64,000 nt of DNA from Enhydrobacter sp. (GTDB taxonomy: Bacteria; Pseudomonadota; Alphaproteobacteria; Reyranellales; Reyranellaceae). The position numbers were made by a program, and so were the translations under genes. The notes under the pieces were generated by a model. The model ran no database searches and had not been told where the DNA came from. It saw nothing but the letters and a program-made list of their open reading frames with translations. Numbering within the stretch: position 1 is the stretch's first letter; each line of letters begins with the position of its first letter. Shown here in pieces: positions 34,806 through 43,229 of this stretch. The DNA lies in the NCBI RefSeq assembly GCF_030246845.1, contig NZ_CP126889.1, forward strand, positions 806,001 to 870,000, written 5' to 3'.

Positions 34806-36539
34806 ATGCCGGGGCAGAAGCGCTATCTGGAAGGGTTCGCGTCCGGCCTGCAGGCTGCCCGCAGCGGCGCGCGAACGCCCGCATCCGCGGCCGTAGCGCC
34901 GCCGAGCGGGCCTGACGCGGCGCATCTTGCCGCCATGGCCCGCTTCGAGGCGGAAGGCAAGAAGCTCGCCGATCCGGAAAAGTGGAAGCGCGAAGAGCAT
35001 CCGTTCGACGGCTACGCGCGGCTGCGCGACCAGGCGTCGCGCAACGAGTATCCCAAACCCGCCGACAATTTCCGTTGGCGCTTCTACGGGCTTTTCTATC
35101 TCGCCCCCAACCAACCCTTCTACATGGCGCGGCTGCGCATGCCGAACGGCATCCTGAACTGGCGCCAGCTCGCAGGCATCGCCGGGATCGCCGAGACCTG
35201 GGGTGCTGGCTACGCCCATGTCACCACGCGCGCCAACATCCAGATTCGCGGCATCGAAGCAAAGAACGCGACCCATGTCGTGGAGGCGGTGCAGGATCTC
35301 GGCCTCACCTCGCGCGGCTCGGGCGCCGACAACATCCGCAACGTCACCGGCGATGCGACCGCGGGCATCGCACCGGATGAGCTGCTCGACACACGCCCCG
35401 ACACGCGGCATTGGCACTTCCACGTGCTGAACGACCGGTCGCTTACCGGCCTGCCGCGCAAGTTCAACGTCGCCTTCGACGGCGGCGGACCCATCCCCAC
35501 GCTGGAGGAGACCAACGACATCGGCTTCACCGCGGTGCGGGTGGCGGAAGGTGCCTCCGTCGCACCGGCCATATGGTACCGGCTAGCGCTGGGCGGCATC
35601 ACCGGTCACAGGAACCTGGCACGGCCGACGGACGTCGTCGTACCACCGCACGACTCGACAAAGGTCGCCGACGCCGTCGTGCGCGTCTTCATCGACCATG
35701 GCGATCGGACCAATCGCGCCAGGGCCCGCCTGAAATACCTTATCGATGCCTGGGGGCCTGAGAAGTTCCTGGCCGCGGTCGAGGAAAAGCTCGGGCGCAA
35801 GCTCGATCGCGTCGAGGAGCGGCATATCCTGCCGCGGCCGGCGCAGGACCGCATGGCCCATATCGGCTTCCATGCGCAGAAGCAGCCGGGCCTCTTCTAT
35901 GCCGGCATCCCCCTGCCCGTGGGACGCCTGGAGCCCGCGCAGATGCGCGCCCTCGCCGAGGCCGCGCACGAGCTGGGCGATGGCGATCTCCGGCTTACCG
36001 TCTGGCAGAACCTGCTGGTCTCGGGCATCGCCGAGACCAACCGCAGGACCTTCGAGCAGCGCATGGCGGCCGCGGGTCTCCCGCTCGCCGTCTCGCCGTT
36101 GCGCGCAGGCCTCGTCGCCTGCACCGGCTCCTCGGGCTGCAAGCTCGCCAACGCCCGCACCAAGGAGATGGCGGTCGCCATCGCCGAGCACTGCGAGCCG
36201 CGCGTCGCGCTCGACACGCCGATCAACGTCCATCTCACCGGCTGCCCGAACTCCTGCGCGCAGCATTATGTCGGCGATATCGGCCTCGTCGGTGCCCGCG
36301 TGGCCACCGGCAAGGACGAAACCGTCGACGGCTACCATGTCGTGATCGGCGGCAGCTATGGCAGCGACGCGCGAGTCGGCCGCGAGTTCACCCGCGGGAT
36401 CGCGGCCGTGGACATGCCGCGGTTCATCGAGCGTCTGCTCACCGCTTATCTCGCCCATCGCGCCGGACCGGAGGAGACATTCCGGCAGTTCGCGAGCCGC
36501 CACGACGACGAAACCCTGCATCGCCTCGTCGGAGTGTGA
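34806..36539 (+). CDS. Siroheme nitrite/sulfite reductase (NirA/CysI-like)
   Basis: 577 aa. Two nitrite/sulfite reductase ferredoxin-like half domains (LFYLAPNQPFYMARLRMPNGILNWRQL; HAQKQPGLFYAGIPLPVGRL) and the 4Fe-4S/siroheme Cys set CTGSSGCKLA and CPNSCAQHYVG. THATTRANIQIRG-type motif present (HVTTRANIQIRG). Reduces nitrite to ammonium or sulfite to sulfide with six electrons. The neighbouring FNT channel argues for nitrite, and the CysJ-like partner and cysE argue for sulfite, so the substrate is open. Start: ATG 34806 (MPGQKRYLEG); GTG 34788 is an in-frame alternative. Four bases separate its stop from the flavoprotein gene. Confidence 0.88.
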   Translation: MPGQKRYLEGFASGLQAARSGARTPASAAVAPPSGPDAAHLAAMARFEAEGKKLADPEKWKREEHPFDGYARLRDQASRNEYPKPADNFRWRFYGLFYLAPNQPFYMARLRMPNGILNWRQLAGIAGIAETWGAGYAHVTTRANIQIRGIEAKNATHVVEAVQDLGLTSRGSGADNIRNVTGDATAGIAPDELLDTRPDTRHWHFHVLNDRSLTGLPRKFNVAFDGGGPIPTLEETNDIGFTAVRVAEGASVAPAIWYRLALGGITGHRNLARPTDVVVPPHDSTKVADAVVRVFIDHGDRTNRARARLKYLIDAWGPEKFLAAVEEKLGRKLDRVEERHILPRPAQDRMAHIGFHAQKQPGLFYAGIPLPVGRLEPAQMRALAEAAHELGDGDLRLTVWQNLLVSGIAETNRRTFEQRMAAAGLPLAVSPLRAGLVACTGSSGCKLANARTKEMAVAIAEHCEPRVALDTPINVHLTGCPNSCAQHYVGDIGLVGARVATGKDETVDGYHVVIGGSYGSDARVGREFTRGIAAVDMPRFIERLLTAYLAHRAGPEETFRQFASRHDDETLHRLVGV

Positions 36540-36543
36540 TCCC

Positions 36544-38184
36544 GTGTCCGTGATCGAGAGCCCGCCTGCCGACATCGTGCAATACATCCCCGAGGACGCG
36601 CCGTTCAGCGAGGAGCAGCGCGCCTGGCTGAACGGCTTCTTCGCCGGCCTCCTGTCCAGCCTTCCCGCCGCTCCGACGCTGCCGTCCCTGCCCGCCGCGG
36701 CGGATCCCACCTTCCGCGACCCGATGGCGGACGGCGGAGACGACGGCGCGCCCTGGCACGATCCGGCGCTGTCGCTCGCCGAGCGCATGGCGATGGCCGA
36801 GAACCGCCCCCTGCGTCGCCGCATGATGGCGGCGATGGCGCAGCAGGATTGCGGCCAATGCGGCTACACCTGCGAGACTTATGCTGACGAGATCGCGCAG
36901 CATGCCGAGGAGCGGCTGAATCTTTGCGTGCCGGGCGGCAAGGAAACCGCGCGTATGCTGAAGAAGCTCATCGAGGAGATGGGCGGCGGCGCGACCGATC
37001 CCGACGAGGAGAAGGCCAAGTCCGAGGCGAAGGCGGCGGCACGACTCGAGCCGAAGATGACGGCCGAGCGCGGCTATTCGCGCGAGCTGCCTGTCGAGGC
37101 GCGGTTCCTGTCGCGCACGCGTCTGAACAAGGGTGAATCCGAGAAATCGACCTGGCATATCGAGTTCGATCTCGCAGGCTCAGGCCTTCGATACACGGTC
37201 GGCGACAGCTTCGGCGTCTATCCCGTCAACGATCCGGCGCTCGTGGCCGCGGTGATCGAGGCCATCAACGCGCCGCCCGACTTCCCGATCGCCGGCAGGA
37301 TCCTCGCCGACGTGCTCACCCACGACATGTCTCTGGGTGCTGCTCCCGACATGCTGTTCGAGTTGATCTCCTACATGGTGGGTGGCGAGCGCAAGGCCAC
37401 GGCTCGCGCGCTGGCGCAGGGCGAGGACCCGGACGGCGACGCGGCCACCCTCGACGTGCTGGCGGCGGTGCAGAAGTTTCCCGGCATCCGGCCCGATCCC
37501 GAAGCCTTCGTCGAATGCCTCGAGGGACTGCAGCCGCGGCTTTATTCGATTTCCTCCTCGCCCAGGGTCGATCCCGACCGGCTGACGCTGACGGTCGACC
37601 ATGTGCGTTATGAGATCGCCGGTCGCACGCGGCTCGGGGTCGCCTCGACCTTCCTGTCGAGCGCCGCCGCGCCGGGCGCCACGCTCAAGGTCTATGCGCA
37701 GCGTGCGCACAACTTCGCGTTGCCGGCCGATCCCACGACGCCGATCGTCATGGTCGGCCCCGGCACGGGCGTGGCGCCGTTTCGTGCTTTCCTGCAGGAA
37801 CGCATGATCACCCGGGCGCCGGGCGACGCCTGGCTGTTCTTCGGCCATCAGCGGCGCGCCTGCGACTTCTTCTATGAACAGGAATTCGACGGCCTGAAAG
37901 ATTCCGGAACCTTGACGCGGCTTTCGCTCGCCTGGTCACGCGACAAGGACACGCCGAAGACCTATGTGCAGGACCGGATGCGCGCCGAGGCCGCCGATCT
38001 CTGGGCGTGGCTGCAGCGTGGCGCTCACTTCTATGTCTGCGGCGACGCCCGGCGCATGGCGGTCGATGTCGAGAAGACGATGGTCGCCATCGCTGCCACC
38101 TGCGGCCACATGAGCGAGGCCGATGCCACGACCTTCGTCGCCGATCTCAAGAAGACGGGCCGCTACCAGACGGACGTCTACTGA
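36544..38184 (+). CDS. Fe-S/FAD flavoprotein, CysJ-like reductase subunit
   Basis: 546 aa. No flavodoxin domain. Instead, near residues 100-135, it has a Cys cluster DCGQCGYTCETYADE...LCVPGG that looks like a 4Fe-4S site. Then come the FAD-binding module of the CPR/CysJ family (YTVGDSFGVYPVN, PRLYSISSSP) and the NADPH module (MVGPGTGVAPFRAFLQER, FFGHQRRACDFFYEQE, YVCGDARRMAVDV) with C-terminal Tyr. It passes electrons from NADPH to the adjacent reductase. Start: GTG at 36544, 4 bp after the reductase stop. This Fe-S-for-flavodoxin swap is known in some alphaproteobacterial 'sulfite reductase alpha' proteins. Confidence 0.85.
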   Translation: MSVIESPPADIVQYIPEDAPFSEEQRAWLNGFFAGLLSSLPAAPTLPSLPAAADPTFRDPMADGGDDGAPWHDPALSLAERMAMAENRPLRRRMMAAMAQQDCGQCGYTCETYADEIAQHAEERLNLCVPGGKETARMLKKLIEEMGGGATDPDEEKAKSEAKAAARLEPKMTAERGYSRELPVEARFLSRTRLNKGESEKSTWHIEFDLAGSGLRYTVGDSFGVYPVNDPALVAAVIEAINAPPDFPIAGRILADVLTHDMSLGAAPDMLFELISYMVGGERKATARALAQGEDPDGDAATLDVLAAVQKFPGIRPDPEAFVECLEGLQPRLYSISSSPRVDPDRLTLTVDHVRYEIAGRTRLGVASTFLSSAAAPGATLKVYAQRAHNFALPADPTTPIVMVGPGTGVAPFRAFLQERMITRAPGDAWLFFGHQRRACDFFYEQEFDGLKDSGTLTRLSLAWSRDKDTPKTYVQDRMRAEAADLWAWLQRGAHFYVCGDARRMAVDVEKTMVAIAATCGHMSEADATTFVADLKKTGRYQTDVY

Positions 38185-38698
38185 TACCTGGATCGAGGCA
38201 GCCATCCGCTCGGTCGTTGGAACCACTTGACACAGATTTGGCCGCGCACAGACATGATTCATACAATCCAAATCGCTAGATTGCGTATTGCGTGAACGGG
38301 AGGGGTCCCGGTCATGCCCCCTGGAGCGGCTGCGGACGCGCGTCGGCACCGTTCGACGGGATCAGTGTGTGGGACATCGTCGTGTCGCTGGAACGTTCTG
38401 AAGGCCCGATGGGCTGCATGCGTCCTGCTTGCCTCGGGAAAGGCAACGGACGCCGGATCAATTTCTGCGGGCATGACGCTACTTGGGGACTGTATCACCA
38501 TGATCGATCCAATTGGCGGATGGCGCGTGCTCGAAGCCGAAGCCGTCGTCCACAATTCTTCCGGAATCGTCCGCCGGCGGACGCGGGAACGCGACATACT
38601 GACCTTCATCGGTCTGGTTGCGCTGACGCTCGTGCTGCTGCCCGGCGCGGTCGCAACAGCGTTGCTCCTGTAATCCTTGCGGCAAGGCCGCCGCGAGT
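38185..38698. other. 514-bp region between the reductase operon and cysE
   Basis: Contains a TTGACA box at 38227-38232 without a well-spaced -10, a CAATC...GATTG inverted repeat near 38264, and one weak small ORF (38500-38673). No RNA gene or clear terminator is seen. Confidence 0.4.
38500..38673 (+). CDS. Possible small single-helix membrane protein
   Basis: 57 aa, beginning MIDPIGGWRVLEAEAVVH and ending in a hydrophobic helix (ILTFIGLVALTLVLLPGAVA). A GGGGAC sequence about 9 bp upstream could be a ribosome site. Longer in-frame starts at 38473 and 38314 exist, but their sequence is Arg/Cys/Ser-rich and unlike protein. No homology recognised. The clear membrane helix is the only argument for its being real. 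Confidence 0.3.
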   Translation: MIDPIGGWRVLEAEAVVHNSSGIVRRRTRERDILTFIGLVALTLVLLPGAVATALLL

Positions 38699-39508
38699 TC
38701 AGATCCGCTGATCCATCTCCCGCGCGGGCTCGGGGACATCGACACAGCCGATGATGCGCGCGGGCACGCCGGCCGCCGTGCATCCGGCGGGCACGGGTTC
38801 GAGCACGACACTGCCGGCGGCAATCTTGGCGCAGGCGCCAATCTCGATATTGCCCAGCACCTTGGCGCCCGCACCCAGCAGCACGCCGCGCCGCACCTTC
38901 GGGTGGCGGTCGCCGCGTTCCTTGCCCGTGCCGCCCAGCGTCACGCCGTGCAGCATCGAGACGCCGTCCTCCACGACCGCGGTCTCGCCGATCACGATGC
39001 CCGTGCCGTGGTCGAGAAAGATGCCCTTGCCGATCGCCGCGCCGGGATGGATGTCGAGCGCGAACAGGGCGCTTGCGCGGCTCTGCAGGTAGTGTGCCAG
39101 GGCATGGCGGCCCTGCTTCCACAGCCAGTGGCCCACGCGATAGGTCTGCAGGGCGTGATAGCCCTTGAACCAGAGCAGCGGATCGAGGTGGGAGGTGCAG
39201 GCCGGATCGCGCTCGGCAACGGCGACGATATCGGCACGCGCGGCAAGCCCGATTCCGGGATCGCCATTGAGCGCTTCGTCGAGGATCTGGCGGATCAGCG
39301 CCGCCGGCACCTCGGTCGTGCCGACCAGACGTGCGAGATGATAGCTGAGCGCCCCCTCGAAACGGGACTGGCTCAGGATGGTCGCATGGAGGGTGCCGGC
39401 CAGGACTGGCTCCGCGCCGGCCGCCGCCTGCGCGGCCTCGCGAATCCTGGCCCAGACCGGATCGACCGAGCGGCGCTCGGCCGCGTTCTTGACGACTGCG
39501 CTATCCAT
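38699..39508 (-). CDS. cysE: Serine O-acetyltransferase
   Basis: 269 aa. N-terminal helical domain (PVWARIREAAQAAA, LARLVGTTEV, AERDPACTSHLDPLLWFKGYHALQTYRV) and C-terminal left-handed beta helix (IHPGAAIGKGIFLDHGTGIVIGETAVV, VTLGGTGKERGDRHPKV, GAGAKVLGNIEIG), with the catalytic His/Asp in the DHGTG and LDPLLWFKGYHA blocks. Makes O-acetylserine for cysteine synthesis, feeding sulfide from the reductase next door. ATG at 39508 has AAGGAGAG upstream; the longer frame to 39592 is rejected. Convergent with the flavoprotein operon. Confidence 0.95.
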   Translation of the reverse strand: MDSAVVKNAAERRSVDPVWARIREAAQAAAGAEPVLAGTLHATILSQSRFEGALSYHLARLVGTTEVPAALIRQILDEALNGDPGIGLAARADIVAVAERDPACTSHLDPLLWFKGYHALQTYRVGHWLWKQGRHALAHYLQSRASALFALDIHPGAAIGKGIFLDHGTGIVIGETAVVEDGVSMLHGVTLGGTGKERGDRHPKVRRGVLLGAGAKVLGNIEIGACAKIAAGSVVLEPVPAGCTAAGVPARIIGCVDVPEPAREMDQRI

Positions 39509-39605
39509 TGGCGCTCTCCTTCGGCCCCGAACCCTGACGACGTGGCGGGACCGATCGAAAGGCCTCCCGTCCACTACTCTAGGGCCGAACACTTATTGCC
39601 GCAAT

Positions 39606-40214
39606 TCACCGCTTGGCGCGGGCCTCCAGCTCGTCGATCAGCGACTCGACCTTGCCGCCGTGATTCTGGATGTAGGAATTGAAGTCCGACCGTCTAGTCA
39701 TGACCATGCTCACGCCCTCGATCTTCACATCGACAATGCGCGGTCCCTGTCCGGCGTTGCGCACCTCCCACTGGATCGAGATCGGCTCGCCGTCGCTCTG
39801 ATTGAGCTTGCTGTCGACGATGGAGATACCGTTGCCGCGGTTCATGACACGGCCCACGGTCAGCGTCTGCCCCGCATAGCGGCCGAAGCGCTCGGCATAG
39901 GCGTGCGCCTCCGCGCTCGCCGCGGCCTTCAGAAAGCGCTCGCGCTGCTCGGGCGTAGCCTGGTTCCAATGCACGCCGAGCGCCGAACGGCCCATGTAGT
40001 TCAGGTCGAAACTGGTCTCCAGCACCTGCCTGATCCCCGCCTCGCGAGCTTCGCCCGTCTTCGTCTTGATAAGCTCGATCACCTTGGACGCCGTCTGCTG
40101 GATAAGCTCGGCGGCGGGGCCTTGATCGGCCGCAGCCTGACCGGCGGCAACAGCGATGACGGCCGCACCGGCGGCCAGACGCAACACGATTCGACGGTGG
40201 ACGGAAGACGGCAC
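39606..40214 (-). CDS. mlaC: Phospholipid-transport periplasmic protein MlaC
   Basis: 202 aa with a signal peptide (RRIVLRLAAGAAVIAVAAGQAAA) and the MlaC/Ttg2D fold: LETSFDLNYMGRSALGVHW, TPEQRERFLKAAASAEAHAYAERFGRYAG, WEVRNAGQGPRIVDVKIEGVSMVMTRRSDFNSYIQNHGG. It carries phospholipids between the outer-membrane MlaA complex and the inner-membrane MlaFEDB. The upstream gene on the same strand is mlaA, 48 bp away, so both form a transport unit; mlaFEDB is not in the window. Confidence 0.93.
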   Translation of the reverse strand: MPSSVHRRIVLRLAAGAAVIAVAAGQAAADQGPAAELIQQTASKVIELIKTKTGEAREAGIRQVLETSFDLNYMGRSALGVHWNQATPEQRERFLKAAASAEAHAYAERFGRYAGQTLTVGRVMNRGNGISIVDSKLNQSDGEPISIQWEVRNAGQGPRIVDVKIEGVSMVMTRRSDFNSYIQNHGGKVESLIDELEARAKR

Positions 40215-40262
40215 CGATCTCTCCTTGCGAAGATGGACGATCAGGGACTTGGTAAGGAAGTC

Positions 40263-41045
40263 CTACCGTACCAGCGCGAGATTGTCGCGCCGCTCCAGCT
40301 CGGCCCGCGTATCGGTCTTTTCACGCTTCTGGCGGATCTGCTCGGCGCGGCGCTGGGTATAGGCGCTGCGCAGCGCCGCGTAATAATCGACGCTGTTGCG
40401 CTGCAGATCGTCGAGCGCCGTCATGGTGTGCACGCGCGTATCGAGCACCGTCACGCCATAGCGCGTACCGGCATAGATCCAATACGCAGTGCTACTGCTC
40501 AAATTGTAGATGGCGAGACCGAACGGGTCTATGGCGGCATCCGCCACCAGCCCGACGGCATCGCGTGCATTCGATGGACCGATCAGCGGCAGCACGAGAT
40601 AGAAGCCGCCGTTCTCGGGCTCGACTCCGGCATAGTAGCCGATCGTCTGGCCGGCATCGTTGTCGCTCTTCTTGAGGCCGAACGTGCTCGCGACATCGAA
40701 AAGACCGGCCACACCGAGCGTCGTATTGACCAGGAAGCGCGCCATCGATGTCGCGGCCTGATGGGCGTTGCCCTGGACTGCATCGTTGATGGCCGTGACC
40801 GGCTCGCCAAGATTCTCCACGACGTTGTGGACGCCGCGTTGCGCGGGCTTGGGCATCCAGTCGCGATACAGCACCGCCACCGGCCGAATGGCGATCGTGT
40901 CGACCGCCTGATTGATCGAGAAGATGAACCGGTTCGGTGTCTCGAGCGGATCCCAGACATCCGCCGACCCGGTGTCACGGGTCGCACAGCCGGCGACAAG
41001 CACCACCGTGACGGCAGCCAACGCCGAATGGCGGACACGCGCCAT
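40263..41045 (-). CDS. mlaA: Outer-membrane lipoprotein MlaA (VacJ)
   Basis: About 260 aa. Lipoprotein signal with lipobox VAGC (ALAAVTVVLVAGCATRD), then the VacJ domain: DVWDPLETPNRFIFSINQAVDT, AVLYRDWMPKPAQRGVHNVVENLGEP, NTTLGVAGLFDVAS, and GFYLVLPLIGPSNARDAVG. It removes mislocalised phospholipids from the outer leaflet and hands them to MlaC. Two adjacent ATGs (41045, 41048) are equally possible. Divergent from the sahR-met operon. Confidence 0.93.
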   Translation of the reverse strand: MARVRHSALAAVTVVLVAGCATRDTGSADVWDPLETPNRFIFSINQAVDTIAIRPVAVLYRDWMPKPAQRGVHNVVENLGEPVTAINDAVQGNAHQAATSMARFLVNTTLGVAGLFDVASTFGLKKSDNDAGQTIGYYAGVEPENGGFYLVLPLIGPSNARDAVGLVADAAIDPFGLAIYNLSSSTAYWIYAGTRYGVTVLDTRVHTMTALDDLQRNSVDYYAALRSAYTQRRAEQIRQKREKTDTRAELERRDNLALVR

Positions 41046-41260
41046 CATTCTCTTTGAAGAACACCCGCCCATGAATGCCAATCCAGCCCATCCCCCGTCG
41101 ACCCCCGCCACAGGGCCTGGACGCCAAAAAGACGGCCTGTTCAGCCGCCGCATGAGGCAAATGTGGCATAGGCCTGAGACAGTTTGAAGAGCGGAGGAGA
41201 GGAAGCCGGCAGACTGTGACGATGCCGCCACAATCCACTGGCTACGGAGATGGTTGCAAA

Positions 41261-41279
41261 CATAAAGATATACTTATAT
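41261..41279. promoter_or_regulatory. Candidate SahR operator
   Basis: CATAAAGATATACTTATAT, an AT-rich imperfect palindrome in GC-rich DNA, ends 11 bp before the sahR ATG. Its place fits autoregulation of the sahR-metF-metH operon. SahR sites in other alphaproteobacteria are AT-rich palindromes, but I cannot verify the exact consensus here. Confidence 0.45.
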
Positions 41280-41289
41280 TCTTCAGTTC

Positions 41290-42282
41290 ATGGATCATCT
41301 TCTGACCCTTCTCCGGGCTGCGGCAGAAGACACGCGGTTGCGCATTCTGGCATTGGCCGCGCGCGAGGATTTGACCGTCAGCGACTATGTCCACGTGCTT
41401 GGCCAGAGCCAGCCGCGTGTCTCGCGGCATCTGAAGCTGCTGGTCGAGGGCGGCCTGCTGGAGCGCTTCCGCGAAGCGCAGTTCACGCGCTTTCGACTGG
41501 TCGGCGAGGGCGGCGATGCGGCGCTGGTGCGCGAGTTCGTCCGCCGGCTCGACCCCAAGCACCCTCGCCTCGCCGCCGACCGCGCCCGCCTCGGTGCCCT
41601 GCAACAGCGGCGCCAGAACGCCGCCGTCCGCTTCTTCCGCGACAATGCCCAGCGCTGGGACGAGCTCAGGGCCTTGCATGTCGCCGACCGCGAAATCGAG
41701 CGGGCGCTGGCCCATCATTTCCCGATCGGCGCGCGGCGGCTGCTCGATATCGGCACCGGCACGGGCCGGCTCCTCGAAGTGCTGGCGCCCAAGGTCGAGC
41801 AGGCCGTGGGCATCGACCAGAGCCGCGAGATGCTGGCATTGGCCCGCGCCAACCTCGCCCAGGCCGGCATCGACAATGCCGATATCCGCCAGGCCGACAT
41901 GTATGCGCTTCCTTTCGAGGCGGAGAGCTTCGACGTCGTCACCATCCATCATGTCCTGCACTACGCCGACGATCCGGCAGCCGCGCTCGCCGAGGCGGCG
42001 CGCGTCGTGCGGCCCGGCGGCGTCGTGCTGGTCGTCGATTTCTCGCCGCATGACCTCGTCGAGCTGAAGCGCGAGCATGCGCACGTCCATCTCGGCTTCG
42101 CCGACAACCAGGTACAGGGCTGGCTCAGGAGCGCCGGCCTGCATCCGCTCGAACCGATCCATTTTCCCGGCCGGCGGCTGATGACCGGCATCTGGCGCGG
42201 CGAACGCGAGCCGGCCGACCGCGCTGCGCCGCGTTCGGCCGCCCTGTCCAACCTGTCCGAGCAAGGGGGAGCTTCCCGATGA
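41290..42282 (+). CDS. sahR: ArsR-family regulator fused to a methyltransferase-like domain (SahR-like)
   Basis: 330 aa. Residues 1-80: ArsR winged helix (LRAAAEDTRLRILALAARE, SQPRVSRHLKLLVEGGLLERFRE) without the Cys/His metal ligands of SmtB/ArsR. Residues about 130-290: class I SAM-binding fold (LLDIGTGTGRLLEVL, VGIDQSREML, DMYALPFEAESFDVVTIHHVLHY). This two-domain layout ahead of metF/metH is that of SahR, a repressor sensing S-adenosylhomocysteine that controls the SAM cycle. The 4-nt ATGA overlap with metF supports one operon. A real methyltransferase role cannot be excluded, since the SAM motif is intact. Confidence 0.8.
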   Translation: MDHLLTLLRAAAEDTRLRILALAAREDLTVSDYVHVLGQSQPRVSRHLKLLVEGGLLERFREAQFTRFRLVGEGGDAALVREFVRRLDPKHPRLAADRARLGALQQRRQNAAVRFFRDNAQRWDELRALHVADREIERALAHHFPIGARRLLDIGTGTGRLLEVLAPKVEQAVGIDQSREMLALARANLAQAGIDNADIRQADMYALPFEAESFDVVTIHHVLHYADDPAAALAEAARVVRPGGVVLVVDFSPHDLVELKREHAHVHLGFADNQVQGWLRSAGLHPLEPIHFPGRRLMTGIWRGEREPADRAAPRSAALSNLSEQGGASR

Positions 42283-43229
42283 GTCCCGATACCGGCCCGC
42301 TTTACACCGAGCCGATGAGCACCGCCCCACTCGGCCTCGGCGACGGCCATTTTCCCGCCCGCGCGCCGCAACGGCTCAAGGTGTCGTTCGAGTTCTTCCC
42401 GCCCAAGACCGAGGCGATGGAGAAGACATTGTGGGAAGCGGTAACCCGTCTCGCGCCGCTCGCTCCCACCTTCTTCTCCGTGACCTATGGCGCCGGCGGC
42501 TCGACGCGGCAGCGCACGCACGACACCGTCGTACGGCTGAAGGCGGAGACAGGCATCGATCCCGCCGCCCATCTCACCTGCGTCGCCGCCACGCGCGACG
42601 AGATCGACGAGGTGGCGCGCGCCTATTGGGATGCCGGTATCCGTCATGTCGTGGCGCTGCGCGGCGATCCGCCTTCGGGCATGGGCGGCAAGTACAGCGC
42701 CCATCCCGGCGGCTACGCCAACGCGGCCGATCTGGTCGCAGGCCTCAAGAAGATCGCGCCGTTCCAGATCAGCGTCGCGGCCTATCCCGAGAAGCACCCC
42801 GATTCGCCCGATCCAGCCGCCGACCTCGACAACCTGAAACGCAAGGTCGATGCCGGGGCCGACCGCTGCATCACCCAGTTCTTCTTCGAGGCGGACGACT
42901 TCCTGGGCTTTCGCGACCGCGCCTCCGCGTCGGGCGTCAATGTGCCGATCGTGCCGGGCATCATGCCGGTGTCGAATTTCCAGTCGGTCAACCGCATCGC
43001 CGGCCTCTGCGGCTCCAAGGTGCCGACTTGGCTCGCGAGCCTGTTCGACGGCCTCGACGACGATGTCGAGACACGGCGCATGATCGCCGCCACCGTCGCC
43101 GGCGATCTCTGCCGTCGCCTGCAGAGCGAGGGCGTCGAGCAGTTCCACTTCTATACGCTGAACCGGGCCGATCTCACCTTCGCGATCTGCCATCTGCTGG
43201 GCGTACGGCCGCAAAGGAGCCCGACATGA
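42279..43229 (+). CDS. metF: 5,10-methylenetetrahydrofolate reductase
   Basis: 316 aa, a flavin TIM barrel. SFEFFPPKTEAMEKTLW near the N-terminus holds the catalytic Glu. Further motifs are FFSVTYGAGGSTRQRTHDTV, HLTCVAATRDEIDEV, ALRGDPP, and RCITQFFFEADDFLGFRDR with VPIVPGIMPVSNF. Makes 5-methyl-THF, the methyl donor for MetH directly downstream. Starts inside the sahR stop and ends inside the metH start (ATGA at 43226-43229), so translation is coupled throughout. The conserved part begins at residue about 29; a downstream start at 42315 (MSTAPLG) is possible. Confidence 0.94.
   Translation: MSPDTGPLYTEPMSTAPLGLGDGHFPARAPQRLKVSFEFFPPKTEAMEKTLWEAVTRLAPLAPTFFSVTYGAGGSTRQRTHDTVVRLKAETGIDPAAHLTCVAATRDEIDEVARAYWDAGIRHVVALRGDPPSGMGGKYSAHPGGYANAADLVAGLKKIAPFQISVAAYPEKHPDSPDPAADLDNLKRKVDAGADRCITQFFFEADDFLGFRDRASASGVNVPIVPGIMPVSNFQSVNRIAGLCGSKVPTWLASLFDGLDDDVETRRMIAATVAGDLCRRLQSEGVEQFHFYTLNRADLTFAICHLLGVRPQRSPT

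Noticed and set aside
38314..38499. An N-terminal extension of the small membrane ORF to 119 aa
   Set aside because: The added part is Arg/Cys/Ser-rich with no protein-like pattern, and better-placed starts lie downstream.
41160..41290. A SAM riboswitch before the methionine operon
   Set aside because: I find no SAM-I or SAM-II core in the leader; an AT-rich protein operator and a SahR-like regulator explain control better.
41290..41540. A metal-sensing ArsR repressor
   Set aside because: The Cys/His metal ligands are missing and the protein has a SAM-binding domain next to metF and metH.
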